NCBI RefSeq assembly: GCF_020386615.1
Contig: NZ_CP077769.1
Span: 3,038,001 to 3,102,000 of the forward strand
Length of the DNA stretch: 64,000 nt
Direction: 5' to 3'
Source: Chitinophaga pendula
GTDB lineage: Bacteria; Bacteroidota; Bacteroidia; Chitinophagales; Chitinophagaceae
Below the pieces are notes generated by a model. The model did no database searches. It had not been told where the DNA came from and saw only the letters and a list, made by a program, of their open reading frames with translations. Below, in pieces: positions 33,205 to 43,019 of the stretch. Position 1 is the stretch's first letter, and each line of letters begins with the position of its first letter. The position numbers and the translations under genes are program-made.

Positions 33205-34533
33205 TTATCTTTCTTTATTACGCATCACGATAGCTGCTGCGCATAACATACAAACACCTGCCAGTACCAGCGCGTAGATCGCTTCTCCGTTAAAGCAATA
33301 TTTGATGATGAAGCCACCTAACAGTCCATTGACGATCTGGGGGAAGGTGATAAAGAAGTTGAAAATGCCCATGTATACGCCCATTTTATGCGCTGGGATA
33401 TGAGCGGATAAGATGGCATATGGCATTGCTAATATGCTTCCCCATGCCATACCAATACCTATCATGGGGAATATCAAGGCCATTGGCTCATGAATGAAAA
33501 AGACGGCAATAAGACCAATTCCTCCCATAGTCAACGAAAACGCATGCGCGGCTTTGCGACTGGTACGGCGGGCAATGCCGGGCAATAACAGCGCGTAGAT
33601 CGCAGACACACCATTGTAAACACCGAATAATATACCTACCCAGTTGCCCGCATCTGCATAGGCGGCAGACGATACATCTCCGGGAGCAACATTATAGACA
33701 TGTTGGGCAATAGCTGGTGTAGTGAACACCCACATTGAAAACAAGGCAAACCAGCTAAAAAACTGTACCAGCCCCAGTTGCCGCATAGCTGCCGGCATAC
33801 TGGAGAAATCCTTAAATATGTTTAACAGCCCTTTCTGTTGTTCTTCATTACTTTCCGGGTGGTACTTCGCATGTTCTGCAGGAGAATATTCTTTTGTCGT
33901 AATGACGGTCCAGAGGATAGCTCCTAGCAATACTGCTGCTCCTATGTAGAAGGAATAGATCACATTCTGCTCTACCTGTCCTTCTGGTGCCGTTTTAGCT
34001 ACGCCACCATATTCTGCCAGCAGGTAGGGCAACCAGGAACCCAGTACCGCCCCTATCCCTATCAGGAATGTCTGGATAGAGAATCCTGCATTACGCTGGC
34101 TGTCAGGCAGATTGTCTGCTACCAGTGCCCTGAATGGCTCCATGGCAACATTGAACGATGCATCCATCATCATCAGAATGCCTGCCCCGATAAATATAGG
34201 AGGTAATACGGAAGTCAATACACTAGCATTGGGCAACAACATCAATCCCAATGCACTCAGGATGGCGCCAACCAGGAAGTAGGGTTTACGGCGTCCCAAG
34301 CGATTCCAGGTACGGTCGCTGTAATGTCCGATGATAGGTTGAACGATGATCCCTGTGAGCGGGGCAGCCAGCCAGAAAAGGGACAGATGTTCTACATCTG
34401 CGCCGAATTTCTGTAATATTCTCGAAGCGTTACCATTCTGTAACGCGAAGCCGAACTGAATGCCCAGAAATCCCAGGCTCATATTCCAGATACTGCTGAG
34501 CGGCAGCCTGGGCTTTTCCAATATTTGACTCAT
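33205..34533 (-). CDS. SLC45-like MFS maltose/oligosaccharide transporter
   Basis: 442 residues with 12 TM helices. Sugar-transporter features: FGFALQNGNASRIL in TM1, PIIGHYSDRTWNRLGRRKPY (the D-R-x-G-R-R-P loop of the SLC45/GPH group) after TM2, and AMPYAILSAHIPAHKMGVYMG mid-C-half. Such carriers import maltose or sucrose with protons across the inner membrane. It is the last gene of the starch/maltose operon, 38 bp after the GH13 gene at 34572, and would bring maltose to the GH65 phosphorylase. Confidence 0.88.
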   Translation of the reverse strand: MSQILEKPRLPLSSIWNMSLGFLGIQFGFALQNGNASRILQKFGADVEHLSLFWLAAPLTGIIVQPIIGHYSDRTWNRLGRRKPYFLVGAILSALGLMLLPNASVLTSVLPPIFIGAGILMMMDASFNVAMEPFRALVADNLPDSQRNAGFSIQTFLIGIGAVLGSWLPYLLAEYGGVAKTAPEGQVEQNVIYSFYIGAAVLLGAILWTVITTKEYSPAEHAKYHPESNEEQQKGLLNIFKDFSSMPAAMRQLGLVQFFSWFALFSMWVFTTPAIAQHVYNVAPGDVSSAAYADAGNWVGILFGVYNGVSAIYALLLPGIARRTSRKAAHAFSLTMGGIGLIAVFFIHEPMALIFPMIGIGMAWGSILAMPYAILSAHIPAHKMGVYMGIFNFFITFPQIVNGLLGGFIIKYCFNGEAIYALVLAGVCMLCAAAIVMRNKER

Positions 34534-34571
34534 CCAAACAACGTATTAATAAGGTAAAGGATAAACCAGAT

Positions 34572-36401
34572 TTACTGAATATAAGATATATCGCATATCC
34601 AGGCATCACCGGGAGGTACATTAACAGGTATACCGGCCTGCAGCTGTTTTACTGACAAAACTTTATCCGTAAGCAGCTCGCGTACTTTTAATTGTTTTTT
34701 GCCCTCACGCGTCCACTTCATTTGTATGGCAGCGGGTATCATCAACGTGGTTGTAAGGGGTGCTTTCCTATCAAAGTTGGCAACTATAAGAACCTGTTTA
34801 TTATCTGAATACCGAAGATAAGCATACTGGCGCTTGTTCAGTGCATCATTAGTGATTTCATAGAAGGAGCCTTGGCGTATAGCCTCATGTTCACCCGTCA
34901 ATTGTAACAACCTGTTATAAAAAGTACGAAGCCGCTGTTGATCTGCTGTAAGTTTTCCGCCATCAAAAGCACCCCCATTCATCCAAGCTTGGTGCTGCGG
35001 CATGCCCCAGTAATCGAAAATGGTACTACGACCATCGTCTCCGTTAAAACCTTCTTTTCCGCTCCCCCTTTCTCCGCTTTCCTGTCCGGCATATATCATA
35101 ACAGGTCCGCTACCCAGGGTAGCAGTGATCACCATCGCTGGTTTTGCCAGCCATGCATTGCCGGCAAAAGCTGTTGATGCAATCCGCTCTTCATCATGGT
35201 TCTCCAGGAAACGTAACATACGGGAACCATATCCCCTACTCTCCTGCTGCCATACAAAACGAATATCGTTGACATCTGCCTGGGGCTCATTTCTGATCAA
35301 CCGTTTTAGGCCATCATATAGCCCCACCTTATCATACAGGTAGTTAAACCCTGCTTTGTCAAGATATTCTTTATATACGCGAGGATTGTAAGCTTCCGCT
35401 ATAAAGATAATATCGGGCTTTACCGCCTTCACTGCCGGGATAACCCATTGCCAGAATGCCACCGGCACCATCTCCGCCATATCACAGCGGAATCCATCTA
35501 CATCTTGCTGTGCCCAATATACCAAGATGTCCTTCATTTTTAACCATACCGGTGGGATAGGATCAAAATAGCCCTTTTCTCCATGGGCATAATCAACACC
35601 ATAATTCAGCTTAATAGTCTCATACCAGTCATCTTCTTTCGGCTGCGCTGAAAATACGTTGTTGCCTGTAGCTTTGGCGGGATGCTCCTCATAGGAGGCT
35701 GGCATCACGCCCGCAGTCAGCAGGTTGCTCAATGCCGGACTGGGCGGTAATATCAATGGTGTACCAGGGATATAATAAAAATCATTGCAAGGAGAGAACG
35801 CCTGGGTGGTATCATCTGCTGTGCCAAAATCTGTTACACCTGACGGTTTCACATCGGAATAGTAAGTACGGGCAACGTGATTCGGCACGAAGTCTATCAA
35901 TACCTTCAGACCATGGGCATGTGTTCTTTTTACTAATGCCTGAAATTCGGACATGCGCTCCGGTACATTATTCGCCAGATCAGGATCAACATCATAATAA
36001 TCTTTGATCGCATAAGGTGACCCCGCCCTGCCTTTTACGACAGCAGGATGATCTTTGCTGATACCGTATCGGGTATAATCCGACATAGTAGCATGTTCTA
36101 CCACACCGGTATACCATACGTGTGATATTCCCAGGTCTTTGATAGCTTTCAGGGCGTTATCGTTGATATCATCAAATTTACCGCAACCATTTTCCCTAAT
36201 GTCTCCGTAGTACTTATTCGTCGTCTGTTTGTTTCCGAACAGTCTGACCATTAATTGATAGATCCTCAATTTATGATCGCTGATCTCTTCTCCTGTCGTA
36301 TACTCTTTTTTGATCGTCACTTGTTTTGATTGCTGGGCCATTACCTGGCCACTGCTTAACAGCGCTGTATAAAGTAACCATCTGTTGGCCCGAAAATGCA
36401 T
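34572..36401 (-). CDS. secreted GH13 alpha-amylase
   Basis: 609 residues with signal peptide WLLYTALLSSGQVMAQ. GH13 regions: VLIDFVPNHV (region I), GFRCDMAEM with nucleophile Asp307 (II), IFIAEAYNP with acid/base Glu336 (III) and FLENHDEER with Asp403 (IV). The C-terminal beta domain is at about 520-605. It hydrolyses starch or maltodextrins in the periplasm (or at the surface). It lies within the operon between the GH65 gene (24 bp) and the MFS gene. Its sequence is quite different from the second GH13 enzyme at 39471, so the two probably differ in specificity. Confidence 0.9.
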   Translation of the reverse strand: MHFRANRWLLYTALLSSGQVMAQQSKQVTIKKEYTTGEEISDHKLRIYQLMVRLFGNKQTTNKYYGDIRENGCGKFDDINDNALKAIKDLGISHVWYTGVVEHATMSDYTRYGISKDHPAVVKGRAGSPYAIKDYYDVDPDLANNVPERMSEFQALVKRTHAHGLKVLIDFVPNHVARTYYSDVKPSGVTDFGTADDTTQAFSPCNDFYYIPGTPLILPPSPALSNLLTAGVMPASYEEHPAKATGNNVFSAQPKEDDWYETIKLNYGVDYAHGEKGYFDPIPPVWLKMKDILVYWAQQDVDGFRCDMAEMVPVAFWQWVIPAVKAVKPDIIFIAEAYNPRVYKEYLDKAGFNYLYDKVGLYDGLKRLIRNEPQADVNDIRFVWQQESRGYGSRMLRFLENHDEERIASTAFAGNAWLAKPAMVITATLGSGPVMIYAGQESGERGSGKEGFNGDDGRSTIFDYWGMPQHQAWMNGGAFDGGKLTADQQRLRTFYNRLLQLTGEHEAIRQGSFYEITNDALNKRQYAYLRYSDNKQVLIVANFDRKAPLTTTLMIPAAIQMKWTREGKKQLKVRELLTDKVLSVKQLQAGIPVNVPPGDAWICDISYIQ

Positions 36402-36425
36402 ATGAACTGTCTTTGATGTTTTTAC

Positions 36426-38753
36426 CTAGGCGATCCTGTGTAATGACAGGGCCGTTACTATTCTTTCTCCGCCTGCAATGGTGACCATCTGCTCATTAAT
36501 ATAAAGTTGGATAGGCGTTCCGGATTGGTTGCTTATGCTCACATCTTCCTTGCTGATAGCGACCTCCAGCAATATTCCTCTGAAGCGTATTTTGAATGCA
36601 AATGACTGCCATTGATCTGGTACAAAAGGGGTAAAATGTAGTTGTCCATCTCTTACCCGCATACCGGCAAATCCCTCTACTACACTCATCCAGGTACCAG
36701 CCATGGACGTAATGTGCAGTCCATCTTCGGTATCGTTATTATAGTCGTCCAGGTCCAGGCGGGAAGTTCGCAGATAGAATTCATAGGCACGTTGTCCATC
36801 TCCGAGTTTTGCTGCCAGGATCGCATGTACACATGGAGACAATGAGCTCTCATGTACCGTTCTTGGTTCATAGAAATCAAAGTTCCGACGGATGGTATCC
36901 ATGTCATATCGCTCTTCCAGGAAATAAAGCCCCTGCAATACGTCCGCCTGCTTGATAAAGCAGGAGCGTAATATCCGGTCCCAGCTCCACTTTTGATTAA
37001 GTGGTCGTTGTGCAGGGTCCAGGTCGCGGGCCAGTACCTGTTCTTTGTCGAGGTAACCATCCTGCTGCAGGAAGATTCCCAATTCCGCAGATACCGGATA
37101 ATACATATTATCGACGATATGTTGCCATTGCTGTGGCTCCTGCCCTGCATCAAATGCAGTTACACCCAGTATTCTGGCGTAGTCCGCAGGTGCTTCTGCC
37201 TCCACCTGTTGTAATGCTTCCAGCGTATAGGAAAGGCACCACGTAGCCATGGTACTGGTGTACCAATTGTTGTTTACATTATTCTCATACTCATTTGGCC
37301 CGGTAACACCCAGCATTACATACTGGCTCCGTTCTTCACTCCAGTTGACCCTTTGCGACCAGAAACGGGCAATACCGATCAATACCTCCAGACCATATGC
37401 TGACAAGTAACTGTGCTCACCGGTATAACGGATGTAATTATAAATAGCAAAAGCAATGGCCGCATTACGATGGATCTCTTCAAAAGTAATTTCCCACTCA
37501 TTATGGCATTCTTCCCCATTCATCGTAACCATGGGATATAATGCCGCACCGTTCTTAAAGCCCAGTTTAGCCGCATTTTCGATTGCCTTGGGCAGATGTT
37601 TATAACGATACACCAGCAGGTTACGCGCTACCTGCGGATCTGCTGTTGCCAGATAAAAGGGAATACAATAAGCTTCCGTATCCCAATAGGTAGAGCCGCC
37701 ATATTTTTCTCCTGTGAAGCCTTTAGGACCAATATTCAAACGAGCATCTTCACCGGTATAGGTCTGGTGTAACTGGAAGATATTAAACCGTATCCCCTGC
37801 TGGGCTGCCACATCCCCCTTTATCACAATGTCACTCTCCTCCCACTTTTTAGCCCAGGCCAATGCCTGATCTGCCAGCAGCTGATCAAATCCCTTTGCCG
37901 TAATCCGGTCTAATGCGGCCTGACCTGCCTGTTGCAGCTGCTCTTTGGGGTAGTTCTCCGACGATAAGTTGACAGCGTACTTATATATCGTTGTCTCCTG
38001 CTGTTCCTTCACAGCGATCACTACCTGGCTGCCTGCAAACTGTTGTTTCTTTACCGGTGTCGGCTGGAGTGACAACAACTGGCCGCCCTGCACGATACTA
38101 TATTGTACACCTGTAAACACTTCGAAAGCAGTCTTCCGTGTACGTTGTATCACGTAGGCCCGGTGGTCGCTCACACCACTGGTAATGCCTTCCCAGAACT
38201 GCTCCTCATAATTGGCGTCCTGATTTCTTACGTTCCCATCCACATACGGAAGTATTGTAATACTTCCCTCAAAATTCAGCGGGGTAATACTATATCTGAT
38301 AGCGCCTGCTTCATCATCAGCGATACTGCAAAAACGCCTAGCTTTAACACGTACCTGCTTACCACTCTTCAAGGTAGCAACGAACTGACGATCAAGATAC
38401 CCTTCCTGCATATTGAGTATACGATGGAAATCGGTAACGGTACAATGTGCCAGATCTAACACCTCCGCTTCTATCTGAATATCGATACCGATCCAGTTAG
38501 CGGCATTCAGTACTTTAGCAAAATATTCGGGATATCCATTTTTCCACCAGCCTACACGTGTTTTATCCGGATAATACACGCCTGCCACATAGCTACCTTG
38601 CAGTCGCTCTCCAGAATAAGTTTCCTCAAAATTGGCCCGTTGGCCCATGCGCCCGTTCCCGAGACTGAATATACTTTCTGAGATCTTATTAAGATGAGGG
38701 TCAAATCCTTCTTCGACAATGTTCCAGTCGTCTACTTTGATATAGTGTTTCAT
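36426..38753 (-). CDS. GH65 maltose phosphorylase
   Basis: 775 residues, the usual length of GH65 disaccharide phosphorylases, without a signal peptide, so cytosolic. Domains: N-terminal beta-sandwich (1-270), helical linker, (alpha/alpha)6 barrel with general acid Glu488 in VTGPNEYENN, and a C-terminal beta domain. MNGEECHNEWEITFEEIHRN and YWDTEAYCIP are typical of maltose phosphorylases. Reaction: maltose + phosphate to glucose + beta-glucose-1-phosphate. The neighbouring beta-phosphoglucomutase gene makes this reading strong; trehalose or kojibiose specificity is less likely in a sus-type operon. The ATG at 38751-38753 (MKHYIKVDDWN) is preferred over one seven codons upstream. Confidence 0.9.
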   Translation of the reverse strand: MKHYIKVDDWNIVEEGFDPHLNKISESIFSLGNGRMGQRANFEETYSGERLQGSYVAGVYYPDKTRVGWWKNGYPEYFAKVLNAANWIGIDIQIEAEVLDLAHCTVTDFHRILNMQEGYLDRQFVATLKSGKQVRVKARRFCSIADDEAGAIRYSITPLNFEGSITILPYVDGNVRNQDANYEEQFWEGITSGVSDHRAYVIQRTRKTAFEVFTGVQYSIVQGGQLLSLQPTPVKKQQFAGSQVVIAVKEQQETTIYKYAVNLSSENYPKEQLQQAGQAALDRITAKGFDQLLADQALAWAKKWEESDIVIKGDVAAQQGIRFNIFQLHQTYTGEDARLNIGPKGFTGEKYGGSTYWDTEAYCIPFYLATADPQVARNLLVYRYKHLPKAIENAAKLGFKNGAALYPMVTMNGEECHNEWEITFEEIHRNAAIAFAIYNYIRYTGEHSYLSAYGLEVLIGIARFWSQRVNWSEERSQYVMLGVTGPNEYENNVNNNWYTSTMATWCLSYTLEALQQVEAEAPADYARILGVTAFDAGQEPQQWQHIVDNMYYPVSAELGIFLQQDGYLDKEQVLARDLDPAQRPLNQKWSWDRILRSCFIKQADVLQGLYFLEERYDMDTIRRNFDFYEPRTVHESSLSPCVHAILAAKLGDGQRAYEFYLRTSRLDLDDYNNDTEDGLHITSMAGTWMSVVEGFAGMRVRDGQLHFTPFVPDQWQSFAFKIRFRGILLEVAISKEDVSISNQSGTPIQLYINEQMVTIAGGERIVTALSLHRIA

Positions 38754-38792
38754 AATTTGAGCAATGTTAGTCATCTCCGCTGGTGCAAGAGA

Positions 38793-39443
38793 TTAAAGCG
38801 TTAATAGTTTTTCAATGGTTATAGCGTCAAGACCAGGTACTACCAGGTCTGCGGTTTTTAATATCTCCGGATCTCCAATCCCGACTGCTTTCATCCCTCC
38901 TGCTTTAGCAGCCGCGATGCCTGCAATAGCATCTTCAAATACCACACACGCCTGCGGCTCGACGCCTAATCCGCTGGCGCCGCGCAGAAAGACTTCCGGG
39001 TTGGGCTTGGAAGCGGTTACCTGGTTACCGTCTACCATTACATCGAAGAGAGCTAACAATTCCGTTTTCTCCAGGATAGCAGTCGCATTCTTGCTGGCAG
39101 ACCCGAGGGCAGTCTTCAAACCTGCTGCACGAACAGCCATCAGGAAAGCCCTTGCACCTGGCAGTACCTCATCTGGTTGCATATGACGAATCATATCTAC
39201 ATACCAGTTGTTTTTTAAAGTGGCGAGCTCGAATTGTTCTGCGGCATTTTTTTGTACCCCACCCCATTCCAGTATCAAGGCAAGTGATTCCATTCGGCTG
39301 ATACCTTTAAGCTGTTCATTTTGCTCATGGGTAAAATCGAATCCCAGTTCATTGGCCAATCGCTTCCAGGCTTTGTAGTGATACACGGCTGTATCTACTA
39401 ATACACCATCCAGATCAAAGATGCAGGCTTTTAATACACACAT
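38793..39443 (-). CDS. pgmB: beta-phosphoglucomutase
   Basis: 216 residues of the HAD superfamily. Motif I is FDLDGVLVD (nucleophile Asp10 and acid/base Asp12), followed by the cap with HYKAWKRLANELG, the substrate loop LKGISRMESL, motif II LGSASKN and motifs III/IV KPNPEVFL...VVFEDAIAGIAAAKAGG. It converts beta-glucose-1-phosphate from the GH65 enzyme to glucose-6-phosphate for glycolysis. It is located between the two enzymes of the maltose operon, 39 bp before the GH65 start. Cytosolic. Confidence 0.92.
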   Translation of the reverse strand: MCVLKACIFDLDGVLVDTAVYHYKAWKRLANELGFDFTHEQNEQLKGISRMESLALILEWGGVQKNAAEQFELATLKNNWYVDMIRHMQPDEVLPGARAFLMAVRAAGLKTALGSASKNATAILEKTELLALFDVMVDGNQVTASKPNPEVFLRGASGLGVEPQACVVFEDAIAGIAAAKAGGMKAVGIGDPEILKTADLVVPGLDAITIEKLLTL

Positions 39444-39470
39444 TAGATAAGACTAAATTTTACTGACGGG

Positions 39471-41327
39471 TTAAGAATGTTTTATGCTTATTACATGAGT
39501 GGTATAAGCCGATACCTGTATATTATTCCTGAGATCAATGTTCGTTCCGGTATTAATCTCCTCTCCTGTCGATACTCCGTTTAGGCGTTCGGCAAATCGT
39601 TTTGTTTCTACAGTGGCATCTTTATCGCTACCATTCATGATCACCATCACGGTTTCCTCTTCATTGTAACGGAAGTATACATATACACCATTCTCCGGCA
39701 CATATTGCATGGTTTTACCGGTTTGCAATACGGCATGTTGTTTACGGTAGTTAGCCAGCTTCTTTACATAGTCGAAAATTTCATTTTCGGGAGCGGTGCG
39801 TCCACCTGCGGTGAACTTATTCACCCTATCTCCGGGCCATCCACCAGGGAAGTCTGAACGTACAAGTCCGTCCGGGTTACAGAAGTTTTTCATTAATATC
39901 TCTGCACCATAGTAGAGCTGTGGGATACCACGAGTAGTCAACAGCCATGCCATTGCAGATTTATATTTCCGCATATCTTCCCCTACTACTGAAAAAAAGC
40001 GGCTCAGGTCGTGATTGTCTAAGAAAATAACCTGCTGCATAGGATCTTTGTACATAAAGTCGCTCGCCAATGTGTTATACAGGCGTGCCACTCCTTCATC
40101 CCAACCGGGCTTTTGCGTAAGTGCATCCGTTATCGCCCATAACAATTGGAAATCTGTTACTCCGGGTAATTCACTGTCAAAACCCCGATGTATGGTATTC
40201 CCTTCTGTAAAAAACACCTGATTAGGCATACCTTTCACAAATGTCTCTCCAAAGAAACTCAGCGTGGGATATTCTTCCTTCATGACCTTGCCCCATTCCT
40301 GCATGTAACCGGCATCGTTATAGCTATAGGTATCCAGCCTGAATCCATCTAAACCGGTATATTCTATCCACCATATGTGGCTTTGTGTGAAATAATTCCT
40401 CACATAAGAATTAGCCTGGTTTATATCCGGCATATGTTTATCAAACCAACCGTCGGTCATCAGTTGTTTATCGGCTTTAGCGGCATAGGGATCAAACTGG
40501 GTTTGTTCCCGGAAGTTAGACTTGGTATAAACAGGCCATTGATGTACCCAGTCTTTGGAAGGAAGGTCCTTCATCGTCCAGTGTTGACTGCCGATGTGAT
40601 TGTGTACCAGGTCTTTGATCAGCTTCATGCCACGTTTATGCAATTCCGAAGCTAACTGCCGGTATAGCTCATTGGTGCCATAACGGCGGTCTATCTTGTA
40701 ATGCTCTGTATTGGCATATCCATGATAAGAAGCGGAAGGCTGATCATTTTCTAATACCGGATTCAGCCATAGGGCGGTCACGCCGAGATCCTGCAAGTAA
40801 TCCAGGTGATCAATGATACCTTGTATGTCGCCACCATGACGATAATACATGGAATCACGGTTCAAAGCGGTTTCCTGCATTCCTTTTACCACGTCATTTT
40901 TGGGATCGCCATTGGCAAACCTGTCCGGCATGATCAGATAGAGTAAATCCTGACTGGTAACTCCCTGTGGTTGTTGCTCATTCCGTTTCTTCAGTTCGTA
41001 GGAATAGCTGATATCCTTACTCCCTTTCCGCGTAAAACGGATGTTGAAATTCCCTGCCTGTGCTTCGGGTGCAATATGAAGATCGAGAAAGAGGTAATTG
41101 GGGTTTTCTACTTTATGTATTTCTGTTAAGGTTACGCCTGGATATTCAAGGCTGACAGTACGATCTGCGATCCGCTGTCCATGCACGATCAGTTGCAGGT
41201 TACGGTGTTTCATACCCACCCACCAGCAGGCAGGTTCTATTCTATCCAATGGTGCTATCTGGGCAAATACAGCACCTCCTGTCAGGCATATTGCCAACAA
41301 TGTTATTACCAGGCGTTTTTTCATCAT
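39471..41327 (-). CDS. secreted GH13 neopullulanase/cyclomaltodextrinase-type amylase (SusA-like)
   Basis: 618 residues: signal peptide MMKKRLVITLLAICLTGGAVFA, an N-terminal Ig-like domain (25-115) as in cyclomaltodextrinases, then the GH13 barrel with MKLIKDLVHNHIG, GFRLDTYSY (nucleophile Asp332), LSFFGETFV (acid/base Glu361) and FLDNHDLSRF (Asp440), and a C-terminal beta domain. It hydrolyses imported maltooligosaccharides in the periplasm, the role of SusA in Bacteroides. It follows susD after 84 bp that contain a terminator-like hairpin, so its level may be lower than that of SusCD. Confidence 0.9.
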   Translation of the reverse strand: MMKKRLVITLLAICLTGGAVFAQIAPLDRIEPACWWVGMKHRNLQLIVHGQRIADRTVSLEYPGVTLTEIHKVENPNYLFLDLHIAPEAQAGNFNIRFTRKGSKDISYSYELKKRNEQQPQGVTSQDLLYLIMPDRFANGDPKNDVVKGMQETALNRDSMYYRHGGDIQGIIDHLDYLQDLGVTALWLNPVLENDQPSASYHGYANTEHYKIDRRYGTNELYRQLASELHKRGMKLIKDLVHNHIGSQHWTMKDLPSKDWVHQWPVYTKSNFREQTQFDPYAAKADKQLMTDGWFDKHMPDINQANSYVRNYFTQSHIWWIEYTGLDGFRLDTYSYNDAGYMQEWGKVMKEEYPTLSFFGETFVKGMPNQVFFTEGNTIHRGFDSELPGVTDFQLLWAITDALTQKPGWDEGVARLYNTLASDFMYKDPMQQVIFLDNHDLSRFFSVVGEDMRKYKSAMAWLLTTRGIPQLYYGAEILMKNFCNPDGLVRSDFPGGWPGDRVNKFTAGGRTAPENEIFDYVKKLANYRKQHAVLQTGKTMQYVPENGVYVYFRYNEEETVMVIMNGSDKDATVETKRFAERLNGVSTGEEINTGTNIDLRNNIQVSAYTTHVISIKHS

Positions 41328-41336
41328 CTTAGCTTT

Positions 41337-41373
41337 AAAACGACAGGCAGGCCTTGCGATGACCGCCTGTCGT
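41337..41373 (-). terminator. attenuator-like hairpin between susD and the amylase gene
   Basis: On the minus strand, ACGACAGGC...GCCTGTCGT forms a strong stem (8-9 bp plus GG/CC) followed at once by TTTTAAAG. Placed between susD and the amylase gene, it would stop part of the transcripts after susD, giving more SusCD than enzyme. Confidence 0.7.
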
Positions 41374-41411
41374 ACTTTCCAATATTCTTGTACTATAGCT
41401 TATCCTCAGTG

Positions 41412-42998
41412 TTAGTATCCTGTATTCTGTGCGAGATTCGGATTGGCGGTACGGTCAGTAGCCGGAATGGGGAACAATACACGAAAATCTTCCACCCCTT
41501 TTCCGTCTTTCACATTTCCTTTCCATGGCCATACGTAGTTGGCTCCGGTATATTTTCCGAAACGGATCAGGTCCGTTCTGCGGTGTCCTTCCCAGAAGAG
41601 TTCACGTGCACGCTCATCCAGTATCACATCCAAACTAAGTTGTGTCAAGTTGCCATTTGCATTGCCATAAGCACGCTGACGAAGTGCATTAACATATCCC
41701 AGTGCTGTACCGGCATCGCCACCGGCACCACCTCTTAACACGGCTTCCGCATACATAAGATAAACGTCAGCGAGACGGAACATCGGATAATCGGTGTCAG
41801 GAAAATCTCCTGCAACATCAGATCCCGCCTTGCCGGCCTTATTTACATTTCTATACTTCGTGACAGCATAACCGTCATTGAAATTCGAGATGTTATTAAT
41901 CTCCAATGTCTGACCAGCAGTGTGGAACATGGCGCGTTTATCGGCATTACCAGCTGCATCCGGGAACAGGTTCACCAAGGCTTTGGTAGTACGCAATCCA
42001 GACCAGCCACCATTAATACCGAAATCAGATGGCTTCATTGAACCTCCTACTGCAGCATGGATCAGGAATGTCATACCACCATATGTTTTAGTACGCTGAC
42101 CGTCAAAAGCAATCGGGAAAATCAGTTCCGGTGAGGTATTATTATCCGTCAGGAACAGCTGGTTGTATTGAGGTTGTAAACTATATCCGGCTGCTATGAT
42201 CTTCTTACAATAAGTAACTGCCTCCGTGTTTTTCGCCTGACCCGTATACACTTGTGCATTTAGATATAATTTGGCCAGCACTGTCCAGGCAGCAGCTTTA
42301 TCCGCACGGGCATATTCATTCTGCCGTGCGTCTACCAACTGATTTTCTATTTCAAGTAATTCTTTTTCTACGTAGTTGAACAGGTCCGTACGTTTGATCT
42401 GAGAAGGGAAAAAAGACCCTACCTGATCCGTCTCCGTCACAAAAGGTACATTCCCAAACATATCCAGGGCATGCCAGTAACTGAGCGCGCGAAGAAAACG
42501 GGCCTCTGCCCTGAACTTACGTGCCTCATCAGCAGATGTGCCAGTGATACCTCGTTCGGACAACTTGGCGTCCGTGGTTTCGCGTATGAACTCATTACAA
42601 ATGGATATCTCATAGAAAATCCTGTCATAAATAGATTTTACGAACTCATTCCCGGCAGTCCAGGTCATACGATGGTAGTCAGGCAGGTTACCATCAGCCC
42701 ACCCTATCACAGCTTCATCCGTAGTTAATTCCTGCGCAGACCAATACTGCCTGATATAATTGGAAAACCCTTCGTCGATACCACTCAGATCAGGTTTACC
42801 TGCAGGGCCGCTCTGCCCACTGATCGCATATCCAGCATACAGTTTGGCCAATACCTGCTTATAGTTCTTAAAGTCCTTGTAAACATTCTCAGATATTTGC
42901 TCGTATTTAGGCAAACGATCCAGATCCTTGGTACAGGACGCTGCAGCCAAAGCCAGTACGCCTGCGAAGATATATTTGGTGAGGTGTTTTTTCGTCAT
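41412..42998 (-). CDS. susD: SusD/RagB-family starch-binding lipoprotein
   Basis: 528 residues with a lipoprotein signal (FAGVLALAAASC, acylated Cys22) and the SusD fold: N-terminal TPR helices, LTTDEAVIGW, EARFLRALSYWHALDMFGNVPFVTE, and the C-terminal signature DVILDERARELFWEGHRRTDLIRFGK. It forms the lid of the SusC channel and captures starch oligosaccharides at the cell surface. It is 21 bp downstream of susC. No SusE/SusF surface-binding proteins follow it, unlike in the Bacteroides sus operon. Confidence 0.92.
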   Translation of the reverse strand: MTKKHLTKYIFAGVLALAAASCTKDLDRLPKYEQISENVYKDFKNYKQVLAKLYAGYAISGQSGPAGKPDLSGIDEGFSNYIRQYWSAQELTTDEAVIGWADGNLPDYHRMTWTAGNEFVKSIYDRIFYEISICNEFIRETTDAKLSERGITGTSADEARKFRAEARFLRALSYWHALDMFGNVPFVTETDQVGSFFPSQIKRTDLFNYVEKELLEIENQLVDARQNEYARADKAAAWTVLAKLYLNAQVYTGQAKNTEAVTYCKKIIAAGYSLQPQYNQLFLTDNNTSPELIFPIAFDGQRTKTYGGMTFLIHAAVGGSMKPSDFGINGGWSGLRTTKALVNLFPDAAGNADKRAMFHTAGQTLEINNISNFNDGYAVTKYRNVNKAGKAGSDVAGDFPDTDYPMFRLADVYLMYAEAVLRGGAGGDAGTALGYVNALRQRAYGNANGNLTQLSLDVILDERARELFWEGHRRTDLIRFGKYTGANYVWPWKGNVKDGKGVEDFRVLFPIPATDRTANPNLAQNTGY

Positions 42999-43019
42999 GA
43001 TGCGTTGTTTTCAGGTTGA

